A stretch of 33,755 nucleotides of DNA. Origin: a virus. The position numbers and the translations under genes were made by a program. Shown one piece after another: positions 5,418-12,626 of this stretch; position 1 is the first letter of the stretch; every line of letters starts with the position of its first letter. The DNA lies in IMG/VR virus record IMGVR_UViG_3300021956_000008, positions 1-33,755 of that record. The stretch is one strand, 5' to 3'. Below the pieces are notes generated by a model. The model ran no database searches. It saw only the letters and a list, made by a program, of their open reading frames with translations, and was not told the DNA's origin.

Positions 5418-5621
5418 ATGAAACTACAACTAATTAAAAGAAAGCCACTTACAATACGAGTTAAAGAAAAGGAATTTGAGTACATTAAACCTTATTATTT
5501 AGCACCTTTAAATGAATTTAAGTTAATTAAAGCAACTGTAAAAGGTAGTTGTATTGTTTGGAATGTTGAAGGTGAGCAAGTTACATATAATCAAATTAAA
5601 AAGCTGGTAACGATTGCATAG
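5418..5621 (+). CDS. Hypothetical protein (67 aa)
   Basis: A 67-aa basic, probably beta-rich protein (KLQLIKRKPLTIRVKEKEFEYIKP...) with no recognised family. Its ATG lies 17 nt after the R'' box that ends cassette 4, so it is probably the first phage-backbone gene after the array. The backbone assignment is tentative because the right boundary of the array is not clear. Confidence 0.55.
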   Translation: MKLQLIKRKPLTIRVKEKEFEYIKPYYLAPLNEFKLIKATVKGSCIVWNVEGEQVTYNQIKKLVTIA

Positions 5622-5626
5622 AATGA

Positions 5627-5658
5627 TTTGTGTAGTATAATTTGCCAATATATTTTTG
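5627..5658 (+). promoter_or_regulatory. Bacteroidota-type promoter (TTTG-N20-TATTTTTG)
   Basis: TTTG (5627-5630), 20 nt, then TATTTTTG (5651-5658) fit the Bacteroidota primary-sigma consensus (-33 TTTG, -7 TAnnTTTG) with normal spacing. It would start transcription near 5665, ahead of a hairpin leader and the gene at 5734. Confidence 0.6.
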
Positions 5659-5688
5659 CCTTGTAAATAAAATACAGTTAGTTTCAAA

Positions 5689-5721
5689 TCCGCTGTATTT
5701 CTATACTGGCGGAGATTTTTT
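5689..5721 (+). terminator. Terminator-like hairpin in the leader of the methyltransferase module
   Basis: TCCGC (5689-5693) pairs with GCGGA (5709-5713) and GTAT (5695-5698) with ATAC (5703-5706) around a TTCT loop, with small bulges. It is followed by GATTTTTT. It lies between the promoter at 5627-5658 and the ATG at 5734, so it may act as an attenuator. Confidence 0.5.
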
Positions 5722-5729
5722 AAACCAAA
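5720..5729 (+). promoter_or_regulatory. TTAAACCAAA box, copy 1
   Basis: The decamer TTAAACCAAA lies 4 nt before the ATG at 5734. The same decamer precedes the starts at 6209, 8965 and 9490. It is not a Shine-Dalgarno sequence. A translation enhancer or early-gene regulatory site is possible. Confidence 0.45.
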
Positions 5730-5733
5730 TATT

Positions 5734-5970
5734 ATGCAAAGTTTTTCTAAAATTCCAGGTATATTTGACTTACCTTTTTTTGATGAAAAGATGAATAAGT
5801 ATTACTGCTTAGGCTGCTATTTTGAAACTAATACAGATGCTATGAAGTATTTTGATATAAGGCGAAATATAGCAAAAAAAAACTATCAAATAGCAACTTT
5901 AAATACAGGCTCAAATAATTTTGAAGTAACACAATTTTTAAACAAAAATCCACAACAATTTTATGAGTAA
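5734..5970 (+). CDS. Hypothetical protein (78 aa)
   Basis: A 78-aa protein with an aromatic, Cys-containing segment (KYYCLGCYFETN, a CxxC) and a polar C-terminal half. It has a promoter, leader hairpin and TTAAACCAAA box directly upstream, so it is the first gene of a new transcript. It overlaps the next gene by 8 nt. No family recognised; the single CxxC could bind metal. Confidence 0.65.
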   Translation: MQSFSKIPGIFDLPFFDEKMNKYYCLGCYFETNTDAMKYFDIRRNIAKKNYQIATLNTGSNNFEVTQFLNKNPQQFYE

Positions 5971-6181
5971 TTTTAATCAAACAATGTACAGCCACTATTT
6001 AGGCTTATTTCACAACGCAAAAGATTTACAGGCAAAGCAGTATGCAAGATGTAGGAGCAATTATTATGGTCGAATGTTAGGAATGAGCGAATTGCAATTA
6101 AGGGACGATAAATTGCCGCTAGTAGATTTTGCAGCATTATTAGGGAAAACTGGCAGCATTGCAGGAGATGGGGATGAATAA
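5963..6181 (+). CDS. Hypothetical protein (72 aa)
   Basis: A 72-aa protein translationally coupled to the preceding gene (8-nt overlap). The N-terminal half is helical and basic (LQAKQYARCRSNYYGRML) and the C-terminus is acidic (GDGDE). It precedes the helicase-methyltransferase gene by 27 nt. No domain recognised. Confidence 0.6.
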   Translation: MSNFNQTMYSHYLGLFHNAKDLQAKQYARCRSNYYGRMLGMSELQLRDDKLPLVDFAALLGKTGSIAGDGDE

Positions 6182-6188
6182 TATTAAA

Positions 6189-6198
6189 TTAAACCAAA
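6189..6198 (+). promoter_or_regulatory. TTAAACCAAA box, copy 2
   Basis: Exact decamer 10 nt before the ATG at 6209 of the helicase-methyltransferase gene. Confidence 0.45.
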
Positions 6199-6208
6199 AT
6201 ATATTAAT

Positions 6209-8710
6209 ATGAACTACGATGATTTTTTAAAGAGTAAAATAGTATGTGCTGAAAAGTTCGGTATAGATACAAAGGACATACAACTAACTCAAAAACTATT
6301 TCCACACCAAAAGGATATTGTTAATTGGGCTATTGAAGGCGGTCGCCGTGCAATATTTGCTAGTTTTGGATTGGGCAAAACGTTTATGCAAATTGAGATA
6401 GCTAAACAACTTATACTTAAATTCAATAAGCCTTTTCTTATAGTTTGTCCCTTGGGTGTTAGTGGAGAATTTAAACGTGATAATAGTAAACTTAATACAG
6501 GATTGAAAATTAGCTATATTACTGACACAGACTCCATACAAAACTATGAGCCACAAATCTATTTAACAAACTACGAGCGTGTAAGAAAAGGAGATATAGA
6601 TGCAAGTTTATTTATAGGGGTAAGTTTTGATGAAGCAAGTATATTAAGGAATTTACAAACTGAAACAACAAACTATGTTTTAAAACACTTTAGAAAAGTG
6701 CAATTTAGGTTTGTTGCAACAGCTACACCAACTCCAAATGATTTTATTGAAATATTAAACTATGCCGATTATTTAGGTGTAATAAGTAGGGGCCACGCTT
6801 TAACAAGGTTTTTTCAACGAGATAGCACAAAAGCTGGGCAACTAAAACTATATGAGAATAAAAAAGATGAGTTTTGGAAATGGGTAAGTAGCTGGGCTGC
6901 TTTTATTAATACACCTGCAGATTTAGGATATGATGATGTAGGCTATAATTTGCCTAAATTAAATATTATAGAGCATTGCATAAAGTACAATGCTAAAGAT
7001 CAACCATTAAATAAATGGGGAGAGCCTATATTATTTAAAGATTTAAGCAAATCATTATTAGAAGTTAGTAAGGAAAAAAGAGATAGTTTAGGAGCAAGGA
7101 TTAATAAAGCTGTTGAAATAGCTGAAAGTATTGATGACAATATTATTATTTGGCATCATTTGGAATCCGAAAGAGTTGCACTTGAACAATCTTTAAAAGA
7201 TACAAATTACAATTCTGTATATGGTGGGCAGCCTAATCAACTTAAAGAAGATTTATTAATAAAGTTTAGTGAAAGTGAATATAAATATTTATTAACAAAA
7301 CCTAAAATAGCTGGTAGTGGTTGCAATTTTCAAAATGCAAGTCATACGATGATATTTGCAGGTATAGATTATAAGTTTAATGACTTTATACAAGCAATAC
7401 ACAGGTGTTATAGATTTGGTCAAAAAAACGAAGTAGATGTACACATTATTTATACTGAGAACGAATACGAAGTAATGAAAACATTGAAAGCGAAATGGAC
7501 TAAGCACATTGAGTTGAATAAACAAATGATTGATTTGGTAAAAAATAATGGTTTAAATAACGAAATAATAAAATCACAAATGGCAAGACAAATATTTAAA
7601 AATGGTAGAAAGGTAACATTTGATAATGTTACATTATATAACAACGATACAGTTGAAGTACATAACGATACAAATGAGATGCCTGATAATAGTGTAGATA
7701 TGATATTGACATCTATACCTTTCGGCGACCATTACGAATACAGCGATAACTACAACGACTTTGGACATAATCACGGCAATGATAAATTCTTTGAGCAAAT
7801 GGATTTTCTTACACCTAATTTGTTGCGTACATTAAAGCCAGGTAGAATAGCTGCAATACACGTTAAAGATAGGATTAGGTACAGTTACCAAAATGGAACA
7901 TCATTTACTACAATTAGCGATTTCAGTGGTCAAACTGTACAAAACTTTATAAAGCATGGTTTTTATTTAATAGGTAAAATAACAGTAACCACAGATGTAG
8001 TTGCTGAGAATAATCAAACATATAGATTAGGTTGGACTGAGCAATGTAAAGATGCAAGTAAAATGGGAGTTGGTTTACCTGAGTATGTTTTACTATTTAG
8101 AAAAGCACCTACAACAATGGACAACGCATATAGCGATACACCTGTAACAAAAGAAAAAACAGAATATACAAAAGCACTTTGGCAATTAGATGCACATAGT
8201 TATCAAAGAAGTTCAGGTGATAGGTTTATGACAAAAGATGAGTTACAAAAAACAGATGTAAAAACAATTGTGGCAAAATGGAAACAATTAAATAAATCAT
8301 CTATTTACGACTTTTTAGAACATTTAAGAGTTTGTGAAGATATGGATGAGTTAGAAAAATTGAGTAGTACATTTATGACTTTACCAGTTCACTCAAATAA
8401 TGATATGGTTTGGACTGATATAAATAGAATGAATACGTTGAATGCGAAACAAGTTAGCAGTAAAAAAGAAAAGCACATTTGCCCTTTACAGTTTGATATA
8501 ATTGAACGTTTAATTAATCGCTATACGATGAAAGGAGAAATTGTTTGCGACCCTTTCGGTGGATTATTTAGCACAGCTTATAAAGCACTTGAAATGAATA
8601 GAAAAGCAGTTAGTGTTGAATTAAATAGCGAGTATTTTAATGATGGGTTATTTTATATAAAATCTATGCTACATAAATTAACCGTACCTACGCTATTTGA
8701 TTTGGTATAA
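6209..8710 (+). CDS. SNF2-type helicase fused to a DNA methyltransferase (833 aa)
   Basis: Residues about 25-440 form a superfamily-2 SNF2-like ATPase: Walker A FGLGKT (53-58), DEAS (141-144), ATATPTPND (170-178) and motif VI IHRCYRFGQ (397-405). Residues about 470-833 form an amino-methyltransferase of the permuted (beta-like) order: catalytic motif IV TSIPFGDHYEY (501-511) before the AdoMet motif DPFGG (781-785), which is followed by a VSVELN strand. The usual SPPY/NPPY is SIPF here, with Ile in place of the first Pro. It may methylate phage DNA as protection from host restriction while translocating. It is the largest early gene and sits beside the recombination genes. Confidence 0.88.
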   Translation: MNYDDFLKSKIVCAEKFGIDTKDIQLTQKLFPHQKDIVNWAIEGGRRAIFASFGLGKTFMQIEIAKQLILKFNKPFLIVCPLGVSGEFKRDNSKLNTGLKISYITDTDSIQNYEPQIYLTNYERVRKGDIDASLFIGVSFDEASILRNLQTETTNYVLKHFRKVQFRFVATATPTPNDFIEILNYADYLGVISRGHALTRFFQRDSTKAGQLKLYENKKDEFWKWVSSWAAFINTPADLGYDDVGYNLPKLNIIEHCIKYNAKDQPLNKWGEPILFKDLSKSLLEVSKEKRDSLGARINKAVEIAESIDDNIIIWHHLESERVALEQSLKDTNYNSVYGGQPNQLKEDLLIKFSESEYKYLLTKPKIAGSGCNFQNASHTMIFAGIDYKFNDFIQAIHRCYRFGQKNEVDVHIIYTENEYEVMKTLKAKWTKHIELNKQMIDLVKNNGLNNEIIKSQMARQIFKNGRKVTFDNVTLYNNDTVEVHNDTNEMPDNSVDMILTSIPFGDHYEYSDNYNDFGHNHGNDKFFEQMDFLTPNLLRTLKPGRIAAIHVKDRIRYSYQNGTSFTTISDFSGQTVQNFIKHGFYLIGKITVTTDVVAENNQTYRLGWTEQCKDASKMGVGLPEYVLLFRKAPTTMDNAYSDTPVTKEKTEYTKALWQLDAHSYQRSSGDRFMTKDELQKTDVKTIVAKWKQLNKSSIYDFLEHLRVCEDMDELEKLSSTFMTLPVHSNNDMVWTDINRMNTLNAKQVSSKKEKHICPLQFDIIERLINRYTMKGEIVCDPFGGLFSTAYKALEMNRKAVSVELNSEYFNDGLFYIKSMLHKLTVPTLFDLV

Positions 8711-8764
8711 TAAACATACTCAATCGATTGCATATAAAAATAACCTACATATCATCAACTAAAA

Positions 8765-8772
8765 TAAATTTG
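8765..8772 (+). promoter_or_regulatory. Possible -7 element (TAAATTTG)
   Basis: TAAATTTG matches TAnnTTTG 4 nt before the ATG at 8777, which would give a leaderless or near-leaderless message. No matching -33 element was found at normal spacing. Confidence 0.25.
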
Positions 8773-8776
8773 CACT

Positions 8777-8938
8777 ATGACAACACTACTATTAACACTC
8801 GCTTTTCTTTCAGTATCAGCTTATTTCTACTACGAATTAAAACCTAAGCCAAAAACTCCAACGTTCAAGCAATTTTGCGAAGGGGACTTAGCAAAAAGGT
8901 TTGATGAAAACGAACATTACACCGATAACTCTTTTTAA
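8777..8938 (+). CDS. Small membrane-anchored protein (53 aa)
   Basis: A 53-codon ORF fills the gap between the methyltransferase and the next gene. Residues 2-19 (TTLLLTLAFLSVSAYFYY) form one membrane helix or uncleaved signal; the rest is polar and charged (KPKPKTPTFKQFCEGDLAKR...). No lipobox. Function unknown. The start is supported by the fit into the intergenic space and by a possible promoter element just upstream. Confidence 0.6.
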   Translation: MTTLLLTLAFLSVSAYFYYELKPKPKTPTFKQFCEGDLAKRFDENEHYTDNSF

Positions 8939-8946
8939 ACGAATTT

Positions 8947-8956
8947 TTAAACCAAA
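8947..8956 (+). promoter_or_regulatory. TTAAACCAAA box, copy 3
   Basis: Exact decamer 8 nt before the ATG at 8965. Confidence 0.45.
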
Positions 8957-8964
8957 AAATAAAT

Positions 8965-9450
8965 ATGAACACAAATCAAATAGCTATACCACAGCTTAAT
9001 AGTGGTTTAACAAAAACAAGTATAAAAACATTAGCATTACAATTTACTGAAAACATTTTAGAAAATGGCTCTGCTATGGAAGCTGCTGAGGCTTTAAGTG
9101 CAGTAGAAAACTTTATAAAAGAAGTAAAAACAATTGATAAACTTAAAGATGCTATTCGTGGTGAAATTGAATTAAATGGGAAGTCTTACACATTGCCAAG
9201 TGGTGCAAAACTTGAACTTGCTGAAACTGGTACTAAATACGATTTTAGTCAATGTAATGATGCTGATTTGGTTTATATGGAGCAACGTATGGCAGACCTT
9301 GAAGAGCAATTAAAACAACGTAAAGAAATGCTGAAAACATTGCCTTTGGCTGGTATAGATATGGTAATGCAAACAACAGGCGAAGTTGTTAAAATATATC
9401 CACCTAGCAAAACATCAACATCATCTTACAAAGTAACATTGGGTAAATAA
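8965..9450 (+). CDS. Recombination-module protein of unknown function (161 aa)
   Basis: A 161-aa protein with an N-terminal helical part (ENILENGSAMEAAEALSAVENFIKEVKTI), a short strand segment (IELNGKSYTLPSGAKLEL) and a coiled-coil helix at about 104-126 (MEQRMADLEEQLKQRKEML), then a polar tail. It precedes the RecT-like gene by 39 nt with the same TTAAACCAAA box, so the two are probably co-regulated. Similar small coiled-coil proteins often accompany single-strand annealing proteins in phages. The role is inference; no nuclease motif is seen. Confidence 0.6.
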   Translation: MNTNQIAIPQLNSGLTKTSIKTLALQFTENILENGSAMEAAEALSAVENFIKEVKTIDKLKDAIRGEIELNGKSYTLPSGAKLELAETGTKYDFSQCNDADLVYMEQRMADLEEQLKQRKEMLKTLPLAGIDMVMQTTGEVVKIYPPSKTSTSSYKVTLGK

Positions 9451-9466
9451 CTATATAAATAATAAA

Positions 9467-9476
9467 TTAAACCAAA
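9467..9476 (+). promoter_or_regulatory. TTAAACCAAA box, copy 4
   Basis: Exact decamer 13 nt before the ATG at 9490. An inverted copy (TTTGGTTTAA) lies at 10165-10174, downstream of this gene. Confidence 0.45.
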
Positions 9477-9489
9477 AAAAATAAATACT

Positions 9490-10146
9490 ATGAATTTAAT
9501 TAAAACTACAGCAACTGAAGCAATGCAATTAGGCGAAACATTTTTTAAAAGTGGAATGTTCGCAGATATAAAAAGTGCCAATCAGGCTATCGTAAAAATA
9601 ATGGCAGGTGCCGAGTTAGGCGTTAGCCCTTTCGCTGCTATGAGTGGCATCCACATTATTCAAGGTAAGCCTACAATCGGTGCAGGTCTTATGGCTGCAA
9701 GGGTTAAGGGCTTCGGCAAATACGATTACAAAGTAATTGAACATACTGAAAAGGTTTGCTCGATAGACTATTACAAAGGAACTGAGAAGATAGGCAATAG
9801 CACGTTCACTATCGAAGATGCAAAAAAAGCTGGTACAAAAAATTTAGATAAGTTTCCTAAAAATATGTTATTTGCAAGGGCCATGAGCAACGGCGTTAAA
9901 TGGTTTACGCCTGACATTTACGAAACTCCAGTATATGTACCAGAAGAGATGGAACATTTAACAGTAGATGCTCAAGTTGAAGTAATAGAAAATAAAAAAC
10001 TACAATTGAACGAAGTACAATTTCAAAAGCTATATGATAGGGTTAAAAGTGGAGAAGATTTGAGAGATAAGTTTGAGCAAATAGAATTTACTGATTTGCA
10101 AAAAATAGCATTAATGGAATTGAATATACAACTATCTGATAAGTAG
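9490..10146 (+). CDS. RecT-like single-strand annealing protein
   Basis: A 218-aa protein whose residues about 15-160 resemble RecT-type annealing proteins of phages: ANQAIVKIMAGAELGVSPF, then GIHIIQGKPTIGAGLMAARV, parallel to the RecT 'qlGipPltAinqiyvinGKPslsadlm' region, and FPKNMLFARAMSNGVKWF near the end of the core. The C-terminus (about 170-218) is a charged helical tail. RecT proteins anneal complementary single strands in phage recombination and repair. A strong + strand terminator follows. The partner exonuclease is not obvious; the VRR-NUC protein is one candidate. Confidence 0.65.
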   Translation: MNLIKTTATEAMQLGETFFKSGMFADIKSANQAIVKIMAGAELGVSPFAAMSGIHIIQGKPTIGAGLMAARVKGFGKYDYKVIEHTEKVCSIDYYKGTEKIGNSTFTIEDAKKAGTKNLDKFPKNMLFARAMSNGVKWFTPDIYETPVYVPEEMEHLTVDAQVEVIENKKLQLNEVQFQKLYDRVKSGEDLRDKFEQIEFTDLQKIALMELNIQLSDK

Positions 10147-10176
10147 TTTTCAGTTTTCATAGGATTTTGGTTTAAC

Positions 10177-10208
10177 AGCCCTATTGTTTCTACAATGGGG
10201 GCTTTTTT
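10177..10208 (+). terminator. Intrinsic terminator after the RecT-like gene
   Basis: AGCCCTATTGT (10177-10187), loop TTCT, ACAATGGGGGCT (10192-10203) pair with one bulged G and one G-T, followed by a run of T to 10208. This also rules out an ATG at 10195, inside the stem, as the next gene's start. Confidence 0.8.
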
Positions 10209-10215
10209 AAAAAGT

Positions 10216-10401
10216 ATGCAACAAACAAATAATAAAAAAAATAAAGTACTTTACTCTTACAATAGAAAAAAAAACAATATAGAAATAACCTTTGTATTGA
10301 GTGGTCCTATACTTACAGGATATGACAAAAATTGTATGCCTATCTACACAGATGCTCAACATTTACCATTTGAAAAAAGAATAATGAAGTTTTATGTCTA
10401 A
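10216..10401 (+). CDS. Hypothetical protein (61 aa)
   Basis: A 61-aa basic protein (MQQTNNKKNKVLYSYNRKK...) with a central strand-rich segment (NIEITFVLSGPILTGYD). The ATG at 10216 is preferred to the in-frame ATG at 10195, which lies in the terminator stem. It overlaps the next gene by 8 nt. Transcription must read through the terminator or start inside this short gap. No family recognised. Confidence 0.55.
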   Translation: MQQTNNKKNKVLYSYNRKKNNIEITFVLSGPILTGYDKNCMPIYTDAQHLPFEKRIMKFYV

Positions 10402-10756
10402 CAAATATAAACAAGCTAAAGACTATTTCAGTTTAATATACCATTTAAAGAGTGCTATTTATTATTGTAATAGCTACGAAAAAAACAACCATTACAACAA
10501 CATTATATGTGCTATTATTCGTGTAATTAAACCTAAATTACTTTGGGTTAAAAACGAAATATTAACCAATCATTTGCAGTCTGTACATACGCCTGATGTG
10601 CTACCTTTGATTAAAGAAAAGTTTGAAGAACATCCAGTCGAAGAATGGGCAATAATTGAGAAAATACAAATACTTACAACTGAGCAGCTACGCCAGTTAG
10701 AGCCTATCTTAGATGCTATTAACGATGCAAAAGAAATTACATACGAAATAAAATAA
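10394..10756 (+). CDS. Hypothetical helical protein (120 aa)
   Basis: A 120-aa, probably all-helical protein with a Tyr/Asn-rich N-terminal half and an acidic C-terminal half (TTEQLRQLEPILDAINDAKE). It is coupled to the preceding gene by an 8-nt overlap and lies before the SSB-like gene. No domain recognised. Confidence 0.6.
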   Translation: MSNKYKQAKDYFSLIYHLKSAIYYCNSYEKNNHYNNIICAIIRVIKPKLLWVKNEILTNHLQSVHTPDVLPLIKEKFEEHPVEEWAIIEKIQILTTEQLRQLEPILDAINDAKEITYEIK

Positions 10757-10787
10757 ACGTTGGTGTACGTTACACACTCTTAAATTT

Positions 10788-11063
10788 ATGGCACAACTAT
10801 TAAACGGCTCAATTTGTTTGAGCGACATTCCAAAAGAAAAAATAACAGTAAGCGAAAAGAATGGAAAAAAGTATTTGAACGTTACTATTTGGATTAATGA
10901 TGAAGTTGATAAATACAACAACAACGGCTCAATATCAGTCAATCAAACAAAAGAAGAGAGAGAGAATAAAGCAGCAAAAACATACATAGGAAATGTTAAG
11001 TTTGCATCCAAACAAGCTGCTACACCAGTTACAAATGATGACGATGACGGATTGCCATTTTAA
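10788..11063 (+). CDS. SSB-like single-stranded DNA-binding protein (91 aa)
   Basis: A short 91-aa protein with an OB-fold-like strand order (SEKNGKKYLNVTIWIND...GSISVNQ...KTYIGNVKF) and a C-terminal acidic tip DDDDGLPF. This matches the D-D-D-x-P-F tail by which bacterial and phage SSBs recruit replication and repair proteins. It is smaller than host SSB (about 110-180 aa). It is the last rightward early gene and ends at a bidirectional terminator. Family placement rests mainly on the tail and operon context. Confidence 0.65.
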   Translation: MAQLLNGSICLSDIPKEKITVSEKNGKKYLNVTIWINDEVDKYNNNGSISVNQTKEERENKAAKTYIGNVKFASKQAATPVTNDDDDGLPF

Positions 11064-11069
11064 AAATAA

Positions 11070-11094
11070 AGCCACTTAATAGTGGCTATTTTTT
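11070..11094. terminator. Bidirectional terminator between the converging early and late units
   Basis: AGCCACT (11070-11076), loop TAAT, AGTGGCT (11081-11087), with a T-run on the + side (11089-11094) and an A-run on the other side that becomes a T-run on the minus strand. It sits between the converging SSB-like and lysozyme genes, and the lysozyme stop codon overlaps the right arm. Confidence 0.85.
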
Positions 11095-11547
11095 AAAATA
11101 TAAATCAGCTTCAGCATTTCTCCTATTTACTAATCCTTTGAGCGTTTTGCCGTCTGCTTTTACCCACATCAAAAAAGCAGTTCTAATAGTTAAATTATTT
11201 GGGTTTTCATTTACTCTTTTTAACAGCGTACTACCTTTTAAAGCATTACTACCACAATTATAGGCAAATGAAACTAACGCATCAAATTGATATTGGTTTA
11301 CTGCATCGCTGGTCATTGCATCCACTTCAATAGCTTTTTTATTTAACTCCCATCTCATTAACTCCAATGCTCTTTGTTCACTTATTGGAGCATCTTGTAA
11401 AGTTACTTTTTTGCCATTCTCATATAATATGCTGCCGTATCCTATTGTTGGCACATTTGCAGGGCATAGATAAGGTTTACTAAAAAATCCTTCAAATTGT
11501 TTTACAAGGTTTAAACATTCATTTGATATTTCAGTAATCTTAGCCAT
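11086..11547 (-). CDS. Phage lysozyme (endolysin), GH24 family
   Basis: A 153-aa muramidase that cleaves peptidoglycan at lysis. Catalytic positions follow the GH24 spacing E-8-(D/C)-5-T: Glu19 (QFEGF), Cys28 (YLCPAN) and Thr34 (VPTIGYG). The Cys variant occurs in P21-like lysozymes. Later conserved parts include QFDALVSFAYNCG and GLVNRRNAEADLY. There is no signal peptide, so release depends on a holin. It is the last gene of the late operon, and its start overlaps a 56-aa ORF by 8 nt. Confidence 0.92.
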   Translation of the reverse strand: MAKITEISNECLNLVKQFEGFFSKPYLCPANVPTIGYGSILYENGKKVTLQDAPISEQRALELMRWELNKKAIEVDAMTSDAVNQYQFDALVSFAYNCGSNALKGSTLLKRVNENPNNLTIRTAFLMWVKADGKTLKGLVNRRNAEADLYFKK

Positions 11548-11710
11548 ATACTTTTACTTTACTTCTATTTATAGGAAAATTCTCTTTTGAGCCTTTAACA
11601 ATTAGCATTTCATCTCGTTGATTAAGTACTTGCAGTTTCTCTCCGCGTTTAGCGTAACAAGTTTTAACTTTGCCATAACTCACAACATCATTTAATATTT
11701 CGACTATCAT
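11540..11710 (-). CDS. Small lysis-cassette protein (56 aa), SH3-like
   Basis: A 56-codon ORF overlaps the lysozyme start by 8 nt and the upstream spanin-like gene by 4 nt, so it is firmly embedded in the operon. The sequence alternates short strands (TCYAKRGEKLQVLNQRDEM, LIVKGSKENFPI) in the manner of a small beta-barrel such as SH3. Function unknown. It may modulate or target the lysozyme, which is inference from position. Confidence 0.65.
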   Translation of the reverse strand: MIVEILNDVVSYGKVKTCYAKRGEKLQVLNQRDEMLIVKGSKENFPINRSKVKVYG

Positions 11711-12363
11711 ATTTTAAAAGGTAACGTTCTATATTTAGCAACAATTTTAATTCCTACAAAAGTAACTACGCAAATTAATAATATCCAAAATCTAACACGC
11801 CAAAAATCACGCAACGCCTTAAATTTTGCAATATATTCGTTAGCAATAGTAACCATACTTTGTTCAATTAAAATAGCTGCATTAGCTTTGTTTAAATCAT
11901 TTTGCAGCACTCCTATTTGTTTGCTTAGTTGGTAGTTGGTTATAGTATCTTTAACAACAGAATGAGTTACTTTCAAACGCTCAACATAGATAGTATCAAG
12001 TGGCAAAGCGTTGTAAATACTATCAATATTGATAGTAGGGCATCCCTTAGCAAGTAAAGTTTTAAGCCTATTAATCTCGTTATTATCTTTTACTTTTACT
12101 ACCTTAGTTGTAATGCTATCTTTAATAATAGTTTTGATTTCAATAGGAAAATTAGCAGCACATACACGACTAATTAATTCACGTTTCTTTTGTATGTAAC
12201 TGGTATCAACATCACTGTTCACTTGTTTGTAAGGTTTCAATGCTTTCTTTTCGGCATTGCAGCTGCTAAATAATATACTTAAAAAAATAACAAAATCTAA
12301 AATTAACATTACAACTAAATTCTTATGCAACTCTAATCTTTTTTGTTGTTTACTATTACTCAT
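11707..12363 (-). CDS. Probable unimolecular spanin (lipobox plus C-terminal membrane helix)
   Basis: The ATG at 12363 is chosen; the in-frame ATG at 12384 overlaps the upstream gene by 20 nt. The 218-aa protein has an N-terminal hydrophobic signal (LVVMLILDFVIFLSILFSSC) ending in a candidate, non-ideal lipobox with Cys35. A long periplasmic part with strand and coiled-coil segments follows, then a C-terminal membrane helix at about 190-208 (FWILLICVVTFVGIKIVA). A lipid anchor at one end and a membrane helix at the other is the topology of u-spanins such as T1 gp11, which fuse inner and outer membranes. Its position in the holin-lysozyme cassette supports this. Confidence 0.6.
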   Translation of the reverse strand: MSNSKQQKRLELHKNLVVMLILDFVIFLSILFSSCNAEKKALKPYKQVNSDVDTSYIQKKRELISRVCAANFPIEIKTIIKDSITTKVVKVKDNNEINRLKTLLAKGCPTINIDSIYNALPLDTIYVERLKVTHSVVKDTITNYQLSKQIGVLQNDLNKANAAILIEQSMVTIANEYIAKFKALRDFWRVRFWILLICVVTFVGIKIVAKYRTLPFKI

Positions 12364-12364
12364 A

Positions 12365-12622
12365 TTAATTACTTTTGACTTCATCTTCTTTTGATACTGG
12401 AGTTCCTTTAATCAACGATACTATTTGCCCTACTGTCGCCACGCCACTCATTACACATATAAATATAAGTGCTGAGTTATACATTCCTGTTATCAACTCC
12501 TTATACTTAACTGTTGCCCATATTAATACAAATGTAACGGCTAATGATATTAGTACACTAATAAATCTTTTGTGAGATACTTTGCCACCTTCACTTAGCA
12601 TTGAATAAAAAAAACTTTTCAT
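12365..12622 (-). CDS. Holin-like protein (85 aa)
   Basis: An 85-aa protein with two membrane helices at about 19-36 (RFISVLISLAVTFVLIWA) and 50-70 (ALIFICVMSGVATVGQIVSL), a short N-terminal tail and a charged C-terminus. Size, topology and place directly before the spanin and lysozyme genes fit a class II holin that opens the inner membrane at lysis. It follows a second small membrane protein, and either could be the holin or antiholin. Confidence 0.65.
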   Translation of the reverse strand: MKSFFYSMLSEGGKVSHKRFISVLISLAVTFVLIWATVKYKELITGMYNSALIFICVMSGVATVGQIVSLIKGTPVSKEDEVKSN

Positions 12623-12626
12623 AAGA

